Assembly (NCBI RefSeq): GCF_042242105.1
Contig: NC_092012.1
Coordinates: forward strand, 3,333,970 to 3,397,969
Source: Pempheris klunzingeri
Taxonomy: Eukaryota; Chordata; Actinopteri; Acropomatiformes; Pempheridae
Direction: 5' to 3'
Length of the DNA stretch: 64,000 nucleotides
Positions 38,979 to 50,019 of this stretch are shown here, piece after piece. How positions within the stretch are numbered: the first letter of the stretch is position 1; each line of letters begins with the position of its first letter. The position numbers were made by a program, and so were the translations under genes. Below the pieces are notes generated by a model, which saw only the letters and a program-made list of their open reading frames with translations, made no database searches and was not told where the DNA came from.

Positions 38979-38993
38979 CACACGCACACACAC
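38929..38993. repeat. (CA)n microsatellite
   Basis: About 65 bases of nearly pure CA with two CG interruptions. It lies between the divergent NLR and atp6v0d1 genes, about 100 bases upstream of the atp6v0d1 start codon. Confidence 0.98.
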
Positions 38994-39017
38994 TAGCAGA
39001 TGACTGATCAGATGATG

Positions 39018-39025
39018 GTCACGTG
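39018..39025 (+). promoter_or_regulatory. CLEAR-like E-box of atp6v0d1
   Basis: GTCACGTG is the core of the CLEAR motif (GTCACGTGAC) bound by TFEB/TFE3, matching 8 of 10 positions. It lies 76 bases upstream of the atp6v0d1 ATG. V-ATPase genes are established CLEAR-network targets in vertebrates, so this is a plausible lysosomal-stress control site; function here is inference. Confidence 0.5.
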
Positions 39026-39093
39026 CTTTGATCAGCTGATCTGTCGGACGGACGGTTTTCCTGCGGCACGGACGGATCTGACGGTCAGACAGG

Positions 39094-42000
39094 ATGCCTT
39101 TCTCCGAGCTGTATTTTAACGTCGATAACGGCTACCTGGAGGGGCTGGTCAGAGGGTTTAAAGCTGGGATACTGTCCCAGGCGGACTATTTGAACCTGGT
39201 CCAGTGTGAGACCCTGGAAGGTGAGTCAAACCAGATTCTAGCTAACGGCTAACAGCTAGCCGCTAAGGCTAATGCCAGTAGCTAACGCTGGCTGTCAGTC
39301 TCAGAGCTAGTTAGCATAGACAGCTCGGTTTACATCAACGGTTAAAATTGATTATAACCGTAATATCCAACACTCTTCTGTTTGTTATTATGACTACTAC
39401 TACTCATATAGCTTCACATCGATAACCTGCGCAGATATAAGGCGAAATATCTCCCTCAAATTGGCAGTTTAAGCCTGCTAGCCTCTAGCTAACACAATGC
39501 TAACTAGCATAAGCCAAGCAATTAAAGCCCAGTGTTCTGTCGTTTATTGATCAACAGTGGGGTTTTTTTTTTAGAGGAAGTGAAACTACAGCTGGGAGAC
39601 ATTTTACTTTTAGAATTTAACTGCAGCTTTGAACAAATGTCGTGTGCTAGTAGCTGTAGCTAGCTCTGCTGCGCTAACATTAACGCTGTGGTCATAAGCG
39701 ATTAAACTGGCTGCTTGTCACCGTTTTCTACAATATCTGATCAATATAACATCAATATAACATCAATATAAATCCGGTTGTATTGCAGTAAACGCTCCAT
39801 GTTTACTTGTTTTGCTAAGGACAAAGGTTATGACATTTCCCAGCAGTCTCTCTGCCTACAACTATACTTCACTACACTCTTTAGAGTTTCATGGTTTTCT
39901 TTCATTTCTGATCAGCATCTAAATCAAACAGTGAAAAATCAGAGTATCAGTTACTGTTTATGTTGTTTTATGTCGAGTACTCTCAGCATTTTCGTTACCA
40001 TTTAACAAGATTGTGACTTTGATGAAAATAAATGTAAGACTAATGTTCACTGTGATGGTTTGTTTCTATGTTTGTGTCTCAAGCGAAGTCAAGTTTGTAC
40101 AAACAGCATTTTATATCACAGCGAAATTTACATCAGTGGCTACTTGGAAAAGTCTAACATTGCAGTTGTCATATATGGAAAGCAGCTGAAGACTCATCTC
40201 TGTTGCTGTGTGACTGTTACCTTCACTTTTTCTAGTTTTGTACTCTGTTTCATTGAGGCTTCATTTTTAAACAGTTAAAAAATGGCAAATAAACTTTAAC
40301 CACTAGGTTAAGACACATCTGTACAGAGGGGGCTCAGTTTTCCATCGTTACGCCTCCCTGGGACCATTTGTCATGGAAGTGGCACATGTCTGTCTGCATA
40401 TGGACTGCAGTGCATAGAGATTTAGACATTATAAAACCCATAAAAAAAAAACTGCACCTTACTTAAAGTGAAAAAATAGAAACACAATGGTGTGGTCCTC
40501 CTGAGTTCAAGAGTTTGTTGCCTTACTTGTCTTACAGATTGATTTTTTTCCTGATCACCTCTTCTTTATCTGTCCACGTGTCTTCCCCCCCTGTAGATCT
40601 GAAGCTCCACCTGCAGAGCACAGACTATGGCAGCTTCCTGGCGAACGAGGCGTCTCCTCTCACCGTGTCCGTTATCGACGACAAGCTGAAGGAGAAGATG
40701 GTGGTGGAGTTTCGCCACATGAGGAACCAGTCGTACGAGCCGCTGGCCAGCTTCATGGACTTCATCACGTGAGCTCAAAGCTATTGTGTTAAATGTACAT
40801 TTGCTCTTGTGTAGCTTTTAAAGGGACATGATGGATACACAACAACCTTGGACCTCCAATGAGAGCAAACTCTTGTGATGGCACCATTAAAATACAGACA
40901 TTTTAGTCACACATACTAAACATTACGGAGGAGTTTTCCAAAGCATAGCGTACGTTTTCCAGTCGATTTCCTACCAACAAGACAGCACTGGTCTGAATTC
41001 ATTTCACTATAACCTATAACCGTGAATATTCCGTCATTGTTTCTCCTTTGGCAGAGCTTTGTCATCTCTTTGCACTACAGACACAAGCAAGGGGCTGTTG
41101 TGAAACTCACTGGTGCATTCAAGTACGCTCTGACATCTGAGCACTGATAATCATTTGCTGTAACACAATCCATTGACGACTCATGAAGACTGTCCGGTCG
41201 TTCTTGAGTTTCCTTGAATGCATCAGCAGGGACAACTTTTAAAGTGGCTCCATCTTATAAATGTACTAAAGTAAAGGCAGTAGATTTACTATCTCAGTCT
41301 GAGCAGGTTGTATGTTACTGTGGAAAATGCTATTAATGGGCTATATAATATATACAGTTAGCGTCTCTGCCTCGTCTGAAAACCTCCCCCCTGCCTTGTG
41401 ACTCCAGGTACAGCTATATGATTGATAACGTCATCCTGCTGATCACGGGCACCCTACACCAGAGGGCCATCTCTGAGCTGGTGCCTAAGTGTCACCCACT
41501 GGGCAGCTTCGAGCAGATGGAGGCGGTGAACATCGCCCAGACCCCCGCCGAGCTCTACAACGCCATCCTGGTGGACACGCCCCTCGGTCTGTACCCCCCC
41601 ACCCCCCTGTGTAAACTGCCATTTAAACTAGACGTGGTAGGAGAAGTGTCTCCTGCAGATCTCTAGATGGCACCAAAGCTTCAACATTCAACATTTCTGC
41701 TGCTGTGATCTAAATTCTCTTCTCTTTTTTTACTTACAGCTGCATTCTTCCAGGACTGCATATCTGAACAGGACTTGGATGAGATGAACATTGAAATCAT
41801 TCGTAACACACTTTACAAGGTAAAGCAGGATGAATATACTAAAGAGAAACTAAGAGATCTAAAAATCATAAAAAAGATACTAACAATAACTCAAATATTG
41901 CAAGACAAAAGATATAGTACATTGAGCAGAGTTTTATTTTATAATTAGATTTTAAATGAAGATCTGTGATGATTTTGTACATCTGTTTAGTTATTTTGTG

Positions 42001-44088
42001 TTCTGTTGCTTACATTTTGAACCATCAGGCTTACCTGGAGGCTTTCTACAAGTTCTGCTCCACCCTCGGAGGAACCACAGCTGACACCATGTGTCCTATT
42101 CTGGAGGTGAGTCTCTGCTCTGTTTGTAGGGTGAAAACACACACACACACACACACAGCTGGTGGAGGAGGCCTGTTTGTCACATTCTTAAGTTTAACGA
42201 AGTCCTGTTTATTACCTGAAGATATATTGATTTATTTGATTGTTTTATTAAATTGAAAAGAATCTGGTGAGATAAAAGATTATTTTGGTTATTTAGGCTG
42301 AAAACAAATGAAAGATGATGTCAGTGAACATTTTTCTGTTCAGTATCTGCATTTTTTCAGCTTTAACGTTTCCTCATCAATAGAAAACATAATTTGGTCA
42401 GCTGGAAGTTTCTGCTGTTCCAAATGAGTTGTATATAGATGTATTTTGCAGGAGACGAGCCTGGTTCAGTGTCACCAGTCGGCGTCTGTGTAAACAGGCT
42501 CACTTCTTGTTGCTCCACTGACTTGTTTCTTGTTTCTGCCGCAGTTCGAGGCAGACAGGAGAGCCTTCATCATCACCATCAACTCATTCGGCACAGAGCT
42601 CTCCAAGGAGGACCGCGCCAAGCTCTTCCCCCACTGCGGCAAGCTTTACCCAGAGGGCCTTGCTCAGCTGGCCCGTGCGGACGACTACGAGCAGGTCAAG
42701 GCCGTCGCTGATTTCTATCCCGTAAGTCCAAAAGCCAGAGACCCGCTCAGCTCAGCCCAGCTTCTAAATGATCTCTCTGATTTTTTTTGAATGCAAAGTT
42801 AAAGCGAAGCCAGTCAGACTCCAATGATCATGTCTGAAATTGGCTCGTGTTCTCAGGAGTACAAGCTGCTGTTCGAGGGTGCTGGCAGCAACCCAGGCGA
42901 CAAAACACTGGAGGACCGTTTCTTCGAGCATGAGGTAACACACACACACACACACACACGAGCAAACACACACACTCACTCCCACGTGGAGCAGCTGCTC
43001 GTGTACATGAAGTCCAGCTGCAGTCTGGCTCAGTCTGGTCTCTGCTGTGGACACTGGAAACATTTCTAAAGCATCATTTTGCACAACCGTCTGTTTCCTG
43101 CAACCTTCTCTGTCGTCACTCTTTTTAAATGTTTATTAACTGGATCTCGCGGCACAGCTGCTGTCAACAGCCTGGGGTTTGTTTGTTGCATCTGATGATG
43201 ATGTGATTGTAAAATAATGATTTTATCATCAGCTCGGTAATGATACGGGCGGGCTCCTTAATAATGCTTTTTTTCTATGACAATTTTATAGATGCTACCA
43301 AAAGTATAGTCTTTTATTTTATTTTTCAGTTCTTCTGCATTTTTAAACACTCAAAGCAGTTTCATAACAACTAACAACAATAAGAGTTAAAACTTCTGTT
43401 TCAGCACCGTGACATTTTTCCACTCAAAGCAACAAAAAATAAAAACGTATTTACCGGGGATGGGACTCGATTTCCGAATATTTGTTAAAAATTCTAAAAA
43501 ATCAAAGAGCTTGTGCGGCTATCGTCTTGGTTTAAAGAGTGTATTTTCCTCTGTTTTTACCAGCACCTGGTGGTACGGCTGTCAGGAGCAGTAGAGATGG
43601 ACTCATGTTTGTGTTAAAATGCGGGCACAAAAAGTTGTTTAGGCAGCCTGAGTCTCATTTCATCCGATCTTCCAGCTAGAAGCAGCCTTTGGTATTAGCT
43701 GTGTTAGCTTAGCTTTTATCCTCCTCCTTGGGGAGATCGCCCCTCCCTCTCCTGCTGCAGCGATCAAATCAACGTCTGCTAAAACCAAACTAATTCATAC
43801 ATTTAATTCTGCCACAAGTAATCTGTGTTTCAGCAGGAAAGAAAAAAACTGTCCATATAGCGAAAACAACAGTGCAGCGAACTTTGAGTGATCATCAACG
43901 TCTTCCTCCCTCCCTCCTGCCTGCAGGTGAAGCTGAACAAGCTGGCCTTCCTCAATCAGTTCCACTTCAGCGTCTTCTACGCCTACGTCAAGCTGAAGGA
44001 GCAGGAGTGCAGGAACATCGTGTGGATCGCCGAGTGCATCGCCCAGCGGCACCGCGCCAAGATTGACAACTACATTCCCATCTTTTGA
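39094..44088 (+). CDS. atp6v0d1: V-type proton ATPase subunit d 1
   Basis: Subunit d of the membrane Vo sector. It caps the proteolipid c-ring and couples it to the V1 central stalk during ATP-driven proton pumping into lysosomes, endosomes and other organelles. Eight coding exons: 39094-39220, 40597-40768, 41408-41586, 41740-41819, 42029-42106, 42545-42721, 42857-42934, 43927-44088. All are GT-AG and phase-consistent, totalling 1053 nt and 350 residues, essentially the vertebrate length. The protein starts [20 protein letters not shown] and ends [12 protein letters not shown], both diagnostic. It is soluble, with no signal peptide or membrane segment, as known for the family. Intron 1 (about 1.4 kb) is the largest. 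Transcription diverges from the NLR gene, with 1.07 kb between start codons. Confidence 0.98.
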
Positions 44089-45120
44089 GCCTCCCCTTCT
44101 CCCCCCCCTCCAATCTCGCCTTCTTCTTCCCACCACCACCACCATCATCATCATCATGTCATTCAGTCCTATGTCTTGAACAGTGTCTCCAATCCTGCCT
44201 TGGTGTTAAACATTCTGATGGTTTGATGCTAAATTTTCTCACATTCTTCACTCGTAGGTGTAAAGTAGTTCCTTGTTGAGTCCCAGCTAAGTAGGACACG
44301 AGCCTGTTCCAGCACAGGTGGTTGGTGTTTGTTTTAGAGGAAATAACTCATTTGATTTTCAAACACTAGCCTCTGATTGTCTAAACTTTGTGACGCTCAG
44401 TGTGTTGTGTGTTTTTTCTGTGTGTGTGTGTGTGTGTGTGGCACGTTTTTATCCACCTGCCACATCAGCTGATGAAGACACCAGACAACGAATTTGCAAT
44501 TTACCAAATCCAGGAATTAACAGCTACCGGGACGGAAAAGCCTCGCAGGTTAATTTATTTTTACTGTGAGCTCCCAGCAGAGCAAACACCAGCCATCTTT
44601 ATGAGATCATGTCGACCTCCAGGCATACGACACAGTGGAAGCTTCAGCACACTCAGTGTTTTGGATTTATCGCCCATCAAAATCAGTGAAAAGACAAAAG
44701 TTAATGTTGTAAATCTGAACCACATTTGACCTCTGAACTTCAGCCAGTCCAGAACAAAGCAGACACGAGAACATTCCTCTGCTCGGCATCTCTATATATT
44801 TATTTTAGTTTTAGTGCTAGGTTTTGTCAGCATGTCTGGTCATTCCTGTGATCCCCCCCCCAAAAAACTAACGAGTGATCCCTGTTCCTGTGTGAGTCTG
44901 TAAATGAGGCAAAATGTAGTGACGATATGACAGAATTAATGTTGAAAGTAAACAAAGATATATATATAAATATTTAAAGATAACTTTACTGTATGATTTG
45001 CTTTTTTTTCATGCTGTAAAAATTGATTTATTGCCGTTTTGATCTGTTTCTTACTTGTGAAACGTGTACTGTAAATGTGACAAAAAATTAAACGGACTGA
45101 ACTGCACTGTCGCAGGTCTG
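44089..45120 (+). other. probable 3' UTR of atp6v0d1
   Basis: No coding potential recognised. The stretch follows the stop codon and contains T- and A-rich runs and a short GT repeat (44419-44439). ATTAAA-type signals near 45085 could mark polyadenylation, which would give a 3' UTR of about 1 kb. The end is a guess. Confidence 0.4.
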
Positions 45121-45778
45121 GAAAATTTCAAAAGACTCATCAAACAGCTTTGAAATATCTCCTCTGGTTTTGTGTTTGTGCAGGTGACCGATGAAGACAG
45201 CTGTGTGCGACTGAAGAGTGAGGTTTCTTAATTGCTCGCTGACTTTTTAATTTCTTCCGTTGCAGTTTCCATCGTCAGCCGGCTGTGAAGCTGCAGACAT
45301 AATAAGACAGCAGGATGCTTTGTCATTTAAAATGTCTGAAATAGAAACGAATATCTCCACAGCTGTCTGACTGGGTTTCAAGCACAGTGTAAAATAAATA
45401 CTAAAGAGTCTACAAGTCTTCATGCTAACAGCTCTGAGAGGAGCTTTAATCACTGTGTGCTACGCAGGTGTACGAGTTCCTTCTGAATTTAGAGAAAATC
45501 AGTTTGAGGGATTATATAACAGCAATTTGAACTTGTTTTTGCTAACTTAAGGTCCACATGCTAGCCTTTTCCAGAGCTTTCAGCTGTATCTCAAGGTCTT
45601 CCTCAGATTGTTGTGATCAGTGTTGCACACCAGGCCGGGTGATCGGGTGGATTAGTGTTTGTAATGAAACTGTTTAGCTTCAGGATCTTGACACAAATTC
45701 TTTATTATCAAATTGTGAATGTATGAAACATTCAGATTTGTTTCACTCTAATTTAGCTGCAGGCGCTAAAAGGCCCCT

Positions 45779-45844
45779 GCACAGAGTGATTCAGCACAGA
45801 GTGATTCACAGGTACAGGCTTAACGTTTAATTGAGTCCAATCAG
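45779..45844 (+). promoter_or_regulatory. foxr1 proximal promoter: 15-bp duplication and CCAAT box
   Basis: GCACAGAGTGATTCA occurs twice in perfect tandem (45779-45808). A CCAATCAG box lies at 45837-45844, about 95 bases upstream of the start codon. CCAAT boxes bind NF-Y; the duplicated 15-mer could hold paired binding sites. No TATA box was seen. Confidence 0.35.
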
Positions 45845-45937
45845 GCTCCAGCTGTTGAATCAGTCGGTCCACCTGTGAGTCTCCTCAGAGAGCTTCTGAA
45901 AAACTGGGAGAAACAGACTCATGAAACACATCCAGCC

Positions 45938-48431
45938 ATGACTTTACAGCTCAAAACCAAAGCTCGACTCTTTGACCTGCACTGCTCGGTGGGCCTGACC
46001 GACTGGGACATGGACAAGGAGCTGAAACTGGCCACAACCACCGACCAGTTGTACCACGGTGACTAGTTTTCTTTTTCCTGTAGTGTTTGGTTAAAGGGTT
46101 TCTGTCATTCACTCTTATTGATTCCAGCACAGAAAACCACTGAGGGTTCTTCTGACTAGTTTCAACACAGATTATCATTAAAGGAGGTTCCATTCAGTGT
46201 TTCATGTAACATTCAGGACGAGTGGCTGCAGTCTAAAGGGCAGATCAGCAGATTTTTACAGTGCAAAGTGTGTATTTTGTCAGCATGTGATGTCTGTGTG
46301 TTTAGTTATCGTGTATCTATGATGACAGATGACAAACTGAGTGATCAATATGTGGTCCAGAGACCTTCTGCAAGAGCCTCGAGGAGAAAAGATGAATTCA
46401 TTTGGTACGATAAGACGTCAGGTGAGCTGAGGGAGAAAAACATTGAAGTGAAGGTGAGGATGTGACTGTCCAAAGCCTGTCACCTGTCTGTGGAGCAACC
46501 TGCTAAATCTAATGGTAGTTTGACAGGTTTCAACTGCAACTCTGTATGTTCAAACCTTTTACTGAACGTCATTCTGTCACCATTTTAAAATTCTCCTCTG
46601 ATGTTTCATGGTTTATCACCACAACATATTCTGATTTCACATTTAGGTTCATGTCTTGCCAGATGAATTATGCTGAACTTCATGTTGCAGCACCCTGAAT
46701 GTCCGCCATGATTTTCCCGTCCGTCAGACACCTTCGTGAAGCCAAACCTGTGGCTGCTGGTGAATCCCAACATCGCCTCCCCGATCCAGTTCTCAGAAAA
46801 TGCAACAGATCTGCGGACTCTCCGTGAACCTGCTGAGGAAATCCAAATGCCCCCACTGGGCCCTGCAGGGACCAAACGTCAACCTCCCACAGCACTCCAC
46901 AGGTTTACCTCCCATGATGCTCCTCTCCAGGAGGGAGTGCTGCGCTCCGTTTCCTCCTCCACTGAGTACATGGTACAATTAACACTGCAGACATCAGTCA
47001 CTGGTACACAGCATGTGTGTGTGTGTGTTTACGTTCACAGATAAAACACATCCACAGAGCATATTTCATTGTGAAATGGGTGTAATATTCCTCACTATGT
47101 TTTCAGTAGTGTATAATCCCCTGAAAACCAAGAAGTGTGAGTAACAAGCAAGGTGTTTATCCATTTCTAACTTTAACTGCACTGGTTGGAGGAGTAAGAG
47201 GAGGACCCATCTGTACAATAACATCTTGATCACATGCTTTTACATTTACACCTGGAACTTCTTGTTTAGATTTGTCCTCTTGTCCTCCTTTTTCAGATCA
47301 AGAGTGAAAAAGCTTCCTGTCAACCAGCCAAGAACAGACGCAAGGGAAGGACCACAAAGGCCCGGGTGAGAGCGTGAGGCTTGGGTCCAGCAGGAGGTTC
47401 TGTGGGATGTAGGGAGCCCTCCAATCACCTCTTAGCATCTTAGCATGAGTGATGGGGTTTTACATGAACACAGTTTTCTGCTTAGGTTGAGTTATTTCAC
47501 ATATGAGATTTGTTTGAAATGACTCTTTTCTCTGTTTGGAAAAAAAGCTTCTGTGCACCAATCAGCATTTAGCAATTGTTTGGGTGACATCTGTCAATCA
47601 AATGTGATCAAACTGATGAAGCAGATCAGCTTTTTTGGGAGTTTAAGTGCAGAATCACATTCAGAACATCTCTATTGTTCCACATTGAGGGAATCCATGC
47701 TGGAAATGTTAAAATAAACTGTCATGCACAAGTACTGTGGAGTGGAATGACCTTTTTTAATTAGTTTCTGTCTGCCTGCAGGACAGTAAGACCCTGAAGC
47801 CAGGATGCTGGCCTCGTCCCCCAGTCAATTACTGCATCCTCATCGCCTTGGCGCTCAAGAGCAGCCACACCGGGAGCCTCAAAGTGCAGCAGATCTACAA
47901 CTTCACCAGGTTGGTTTATGATAGTTAAAATCCCCACAACATGTTTCTGTGGAAGGTGAAATAATCATCAGAGGGCCTGTCCTTTCCCAGAGAGCACTTC
48001 CCCTTCTTTCAGACAGCCCCGGATGGCTGGAAGAACACCATCCGACACAACCTGTGCTTCAACAGCAGCTTCCGCAAAACCTGCAACCAGCTGTGCAGAG
48101 ACGGCAAGAGGAAGTCGTGTTTCTGGCACCTGACTCTGGACGGACACCGCCGGCTCAAGGACGAAATCCGCACGTTGACAGGAGAGTCCTTCAAGCAGCT
48201 GGAGAGGAGCATGTCCCACCCTGGTGAGCGGGAATGAATCCTTCTTTACTGACCACCAAATTTAAGGGAACTAGTTTAGTATTAATTAGATAGATCAGAG
48301 GATTCTAGATACTATGCTTTAAGTCTCATGACTTCATCACTGAGTTGCTGCATGTGACAGACAGAAAATATTTATTACTGATGACTTTTCTTTTTGTTTC
48401 AGATGTAATTCAGAGTTTACTGGCACTCTGA
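45938..48431 (+). CDS. foxr1: forkhead box protein R1
   Basis: Forkhead-family transcription factor. Seven coding exons: 45938-46058, 46329-46421, 46728-46972, 47297-47365, 47782-47909, 47991-48223, 48403-48431. The phases agree throughout, giving 918 nt and 305 residues, close to mammalian FOXR1 (about 292). The forkhead domain spans about residues 186-278: [14 protein letters not shown] opens it, [15 protein letters not shown] and the recognition helix [16 protein letters not shown] follow. Upstream, [14 protein letters not shown] (about 77-90) matches a FOXR-specific block. The C-terminus [13 protein letters not shown] matches the FOXR1 ending. FOXR1 is known from gonad and early embryo expression in vertebrates. 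The ATG at 45938 (CCAGCCATGA) is the first in frame; an upstream in-frame GTG is not a likely start. The whole gene is only 2.5 kb. Confidence 0.93.
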
Positions 48432-48472
48432 CTGCAGTTGCATGAGACATCGAAGAGTTTAAATCAGTGCAT

Positions 48473-48478
48473 AATAAA
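48473..48478 (+). terminator. foxr1 polyadenylation signal
   Basis: Canonical AATAAA 42 bases after the stop codon, implying a very short 3' UTR. Confidence 0.7.
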
Positions 48479-48479
48479 A

Positions 48480-49170
48480 CTATGCAGAAAAGTTCTTCTG
48501 TTATACTGTTTATTATTTATGAATTATTTTGGAGATCCCTTCAGATCATTTTTGATTTATTTCTAAATGCAGTCAGCAGAAGATGTTTGTGAATGTCATC
48601 AGTTAAAATAACATCTCTAAATAAATACATTTTTTGTGCAAGTGTGACTGTCCAGTCAGATTGATTTATTCCCTCTAAATAAGAGGAAAATACTTTTTTG
48701 TCCACAGTGTCAGTGACCTCGAACTGTTACTAATCACTGTTGGGGGGGGAAAACGCTGGTTTGATCAGGTCTTGTAGTAATAATAACAATAATGGTGATG
48801 ATAATTGTTTGTACAGCACTTTTCAATACAAGAAACAAAGTGATTCATAACAGTCAAACAAACAAACAGAAAAAACAAGAAAGGTTTTGCCAAATGAGCT
48901 TTTTTAGATATAAAAATGTGTCTTAAGGAGTGACTAAAACAGGACTAAGCCTGATTGTTCCCAAAAATGAAATGAAAAATAATTTATTAAATTAAATAAT
49001 TCAAACTACAGAATGGTGGCAAAGTTTCCAAGCATCTTTTTCCCTTCAATTTCTTGTCATTTATCAGCTGCGATATTTACAGACATGCTGATTCACCAGC
49101 CTGGTCTGGGAAGGATGATTAAAATCTGGATTAATTATTTTCTGATATTAAATGTTCCGTATCTGCACCT
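48480..49170. other. foxr1-lectin intergenic DNA
   Basis: No gene seen. A fragment around 48790-48850 (TTGTACAGCACTTTTCAATA and following) resembles the 3' end of a common fish retroposon. Confidence 0.5.
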
Positions 49171-49344
49171 TTCTAGTCATTTCGATCACTCAAAGCACTT
49201 TTATATTCCATCTTCATTGAAGGAGACTATTCTTTCACACACATTCAGTGTCTTGCCCAAGGACACTTCAACATGCTGGCTTAGAGGAGCCTGGAATCAA
49301 ACCACCGATCTTGTGATTAATGGACCTCTGAGCCACAGCCGCCC
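49170..49344 (-). mobile_element. tRNA-derived SINE
   Basis: On the minus strand the head starts GGGCGGCTGTGGCTCAG (box A like), followed about 35 bases later by GGTTTGATTCC (box B like). This is the layout of a tRNA-derived RNA polymerase III promoter. The body contains the fish-SINE phrase reading, on the plus strand, GTGTCTTGCCCAAGGACACT. The element is about 175 bases and somewhat degenerate. Confidence 0.65.
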
Positions 49345-49736
49345 TTTCCGGAGTCATAAAACCTTGAGCTATAAACTACCGCGCAGCGTTTTGGCTGATG
49401 AGTCTTCAAACTGGATTGTGTTTTATTGTCTCATCGGTATCAAAGCAGTGACATCTTCAGCGTGACGTCTGCTTGTGGTCTGTCAGCTCGACAGCCAGTT
49501 CAACAAATCATGACGGATGATTTAAAGCAGTGACTGAAGTGCAGTGCTCAACTGCTTTTAAGATGTCCTAATGTGCACAATGAGCCAGTAGTTTTATTTG
49601 CCTGCTTCCCGTGGCCAAAATATACAGTGTCCACAGTTTTCATATCTGTAGTTAAATCTCTGCTTCATTTGCCAACAGTCAAATAGTGTCTGGAGATGCA
49701 TTAAGAAGGAGCAGATGGTTGTTTTAAGGCTGTCGG

Positions 49737-49841
49737 CCAATCAAATGATTGTTCTGACACGTTCGACTCAGTGGGGAGTTGTTCAGCTGGATGTTCACAG
49801 CACAGCACAGCACAGCACAGCAAGATAATCACCTGGAACAG
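49737..49841 (+). promoter_or_regulatory. lectin gene promoter CCAAT box and 5' UTR exon
   Basis: A CCAATCA box lies at 49737-49743. A pentanucleotide repeat (CACAG, five units, 49796-49822) precedes a strong donor, AACAG then gtaaga, at 49841. An acceptor (gccgtag) at 50008 leads into the coding exon. An untranslated exon ending at 49841 is therefore likely. Confidence 0.5.
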
Positions 49842-50019
49842 GTAAGAACAGACTCAACACGCCAACAGTGGTGTCAGCACTCATTGTAAAGGTGGTTGAC
49901 AAAGTTTTTAGTCAGTGTCTATTAGTGGTTTTTATCATCTGCTATGAAATTTTCATCATTTTTGCTACACACAATAGCAAAACCAATCAATATCTGTCTG
50001 TGCCGTAGATTTCTGATTG

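Noticed and set aside
41587..41666. Read-through extension of atp6v0d1 exon 3
   Set aside because: Splicing at 41586 into 41740 gives the conserved VDTPLAAFFQD junction; the extension is intron.
46422..46465. Later end of foxr1 exon 2 at the gtgagg near 46454
   Set aside because: It breaks the phase with exon 3; the gtgagc donor at 46422 keeps the frame and gives the conserved [11 protein letters not shown] block.
49013..49465. 150-codon frame between foxr1 and the lectin gene
   Set aside because: It crosses a tRNA-derived SINE and has no domain.
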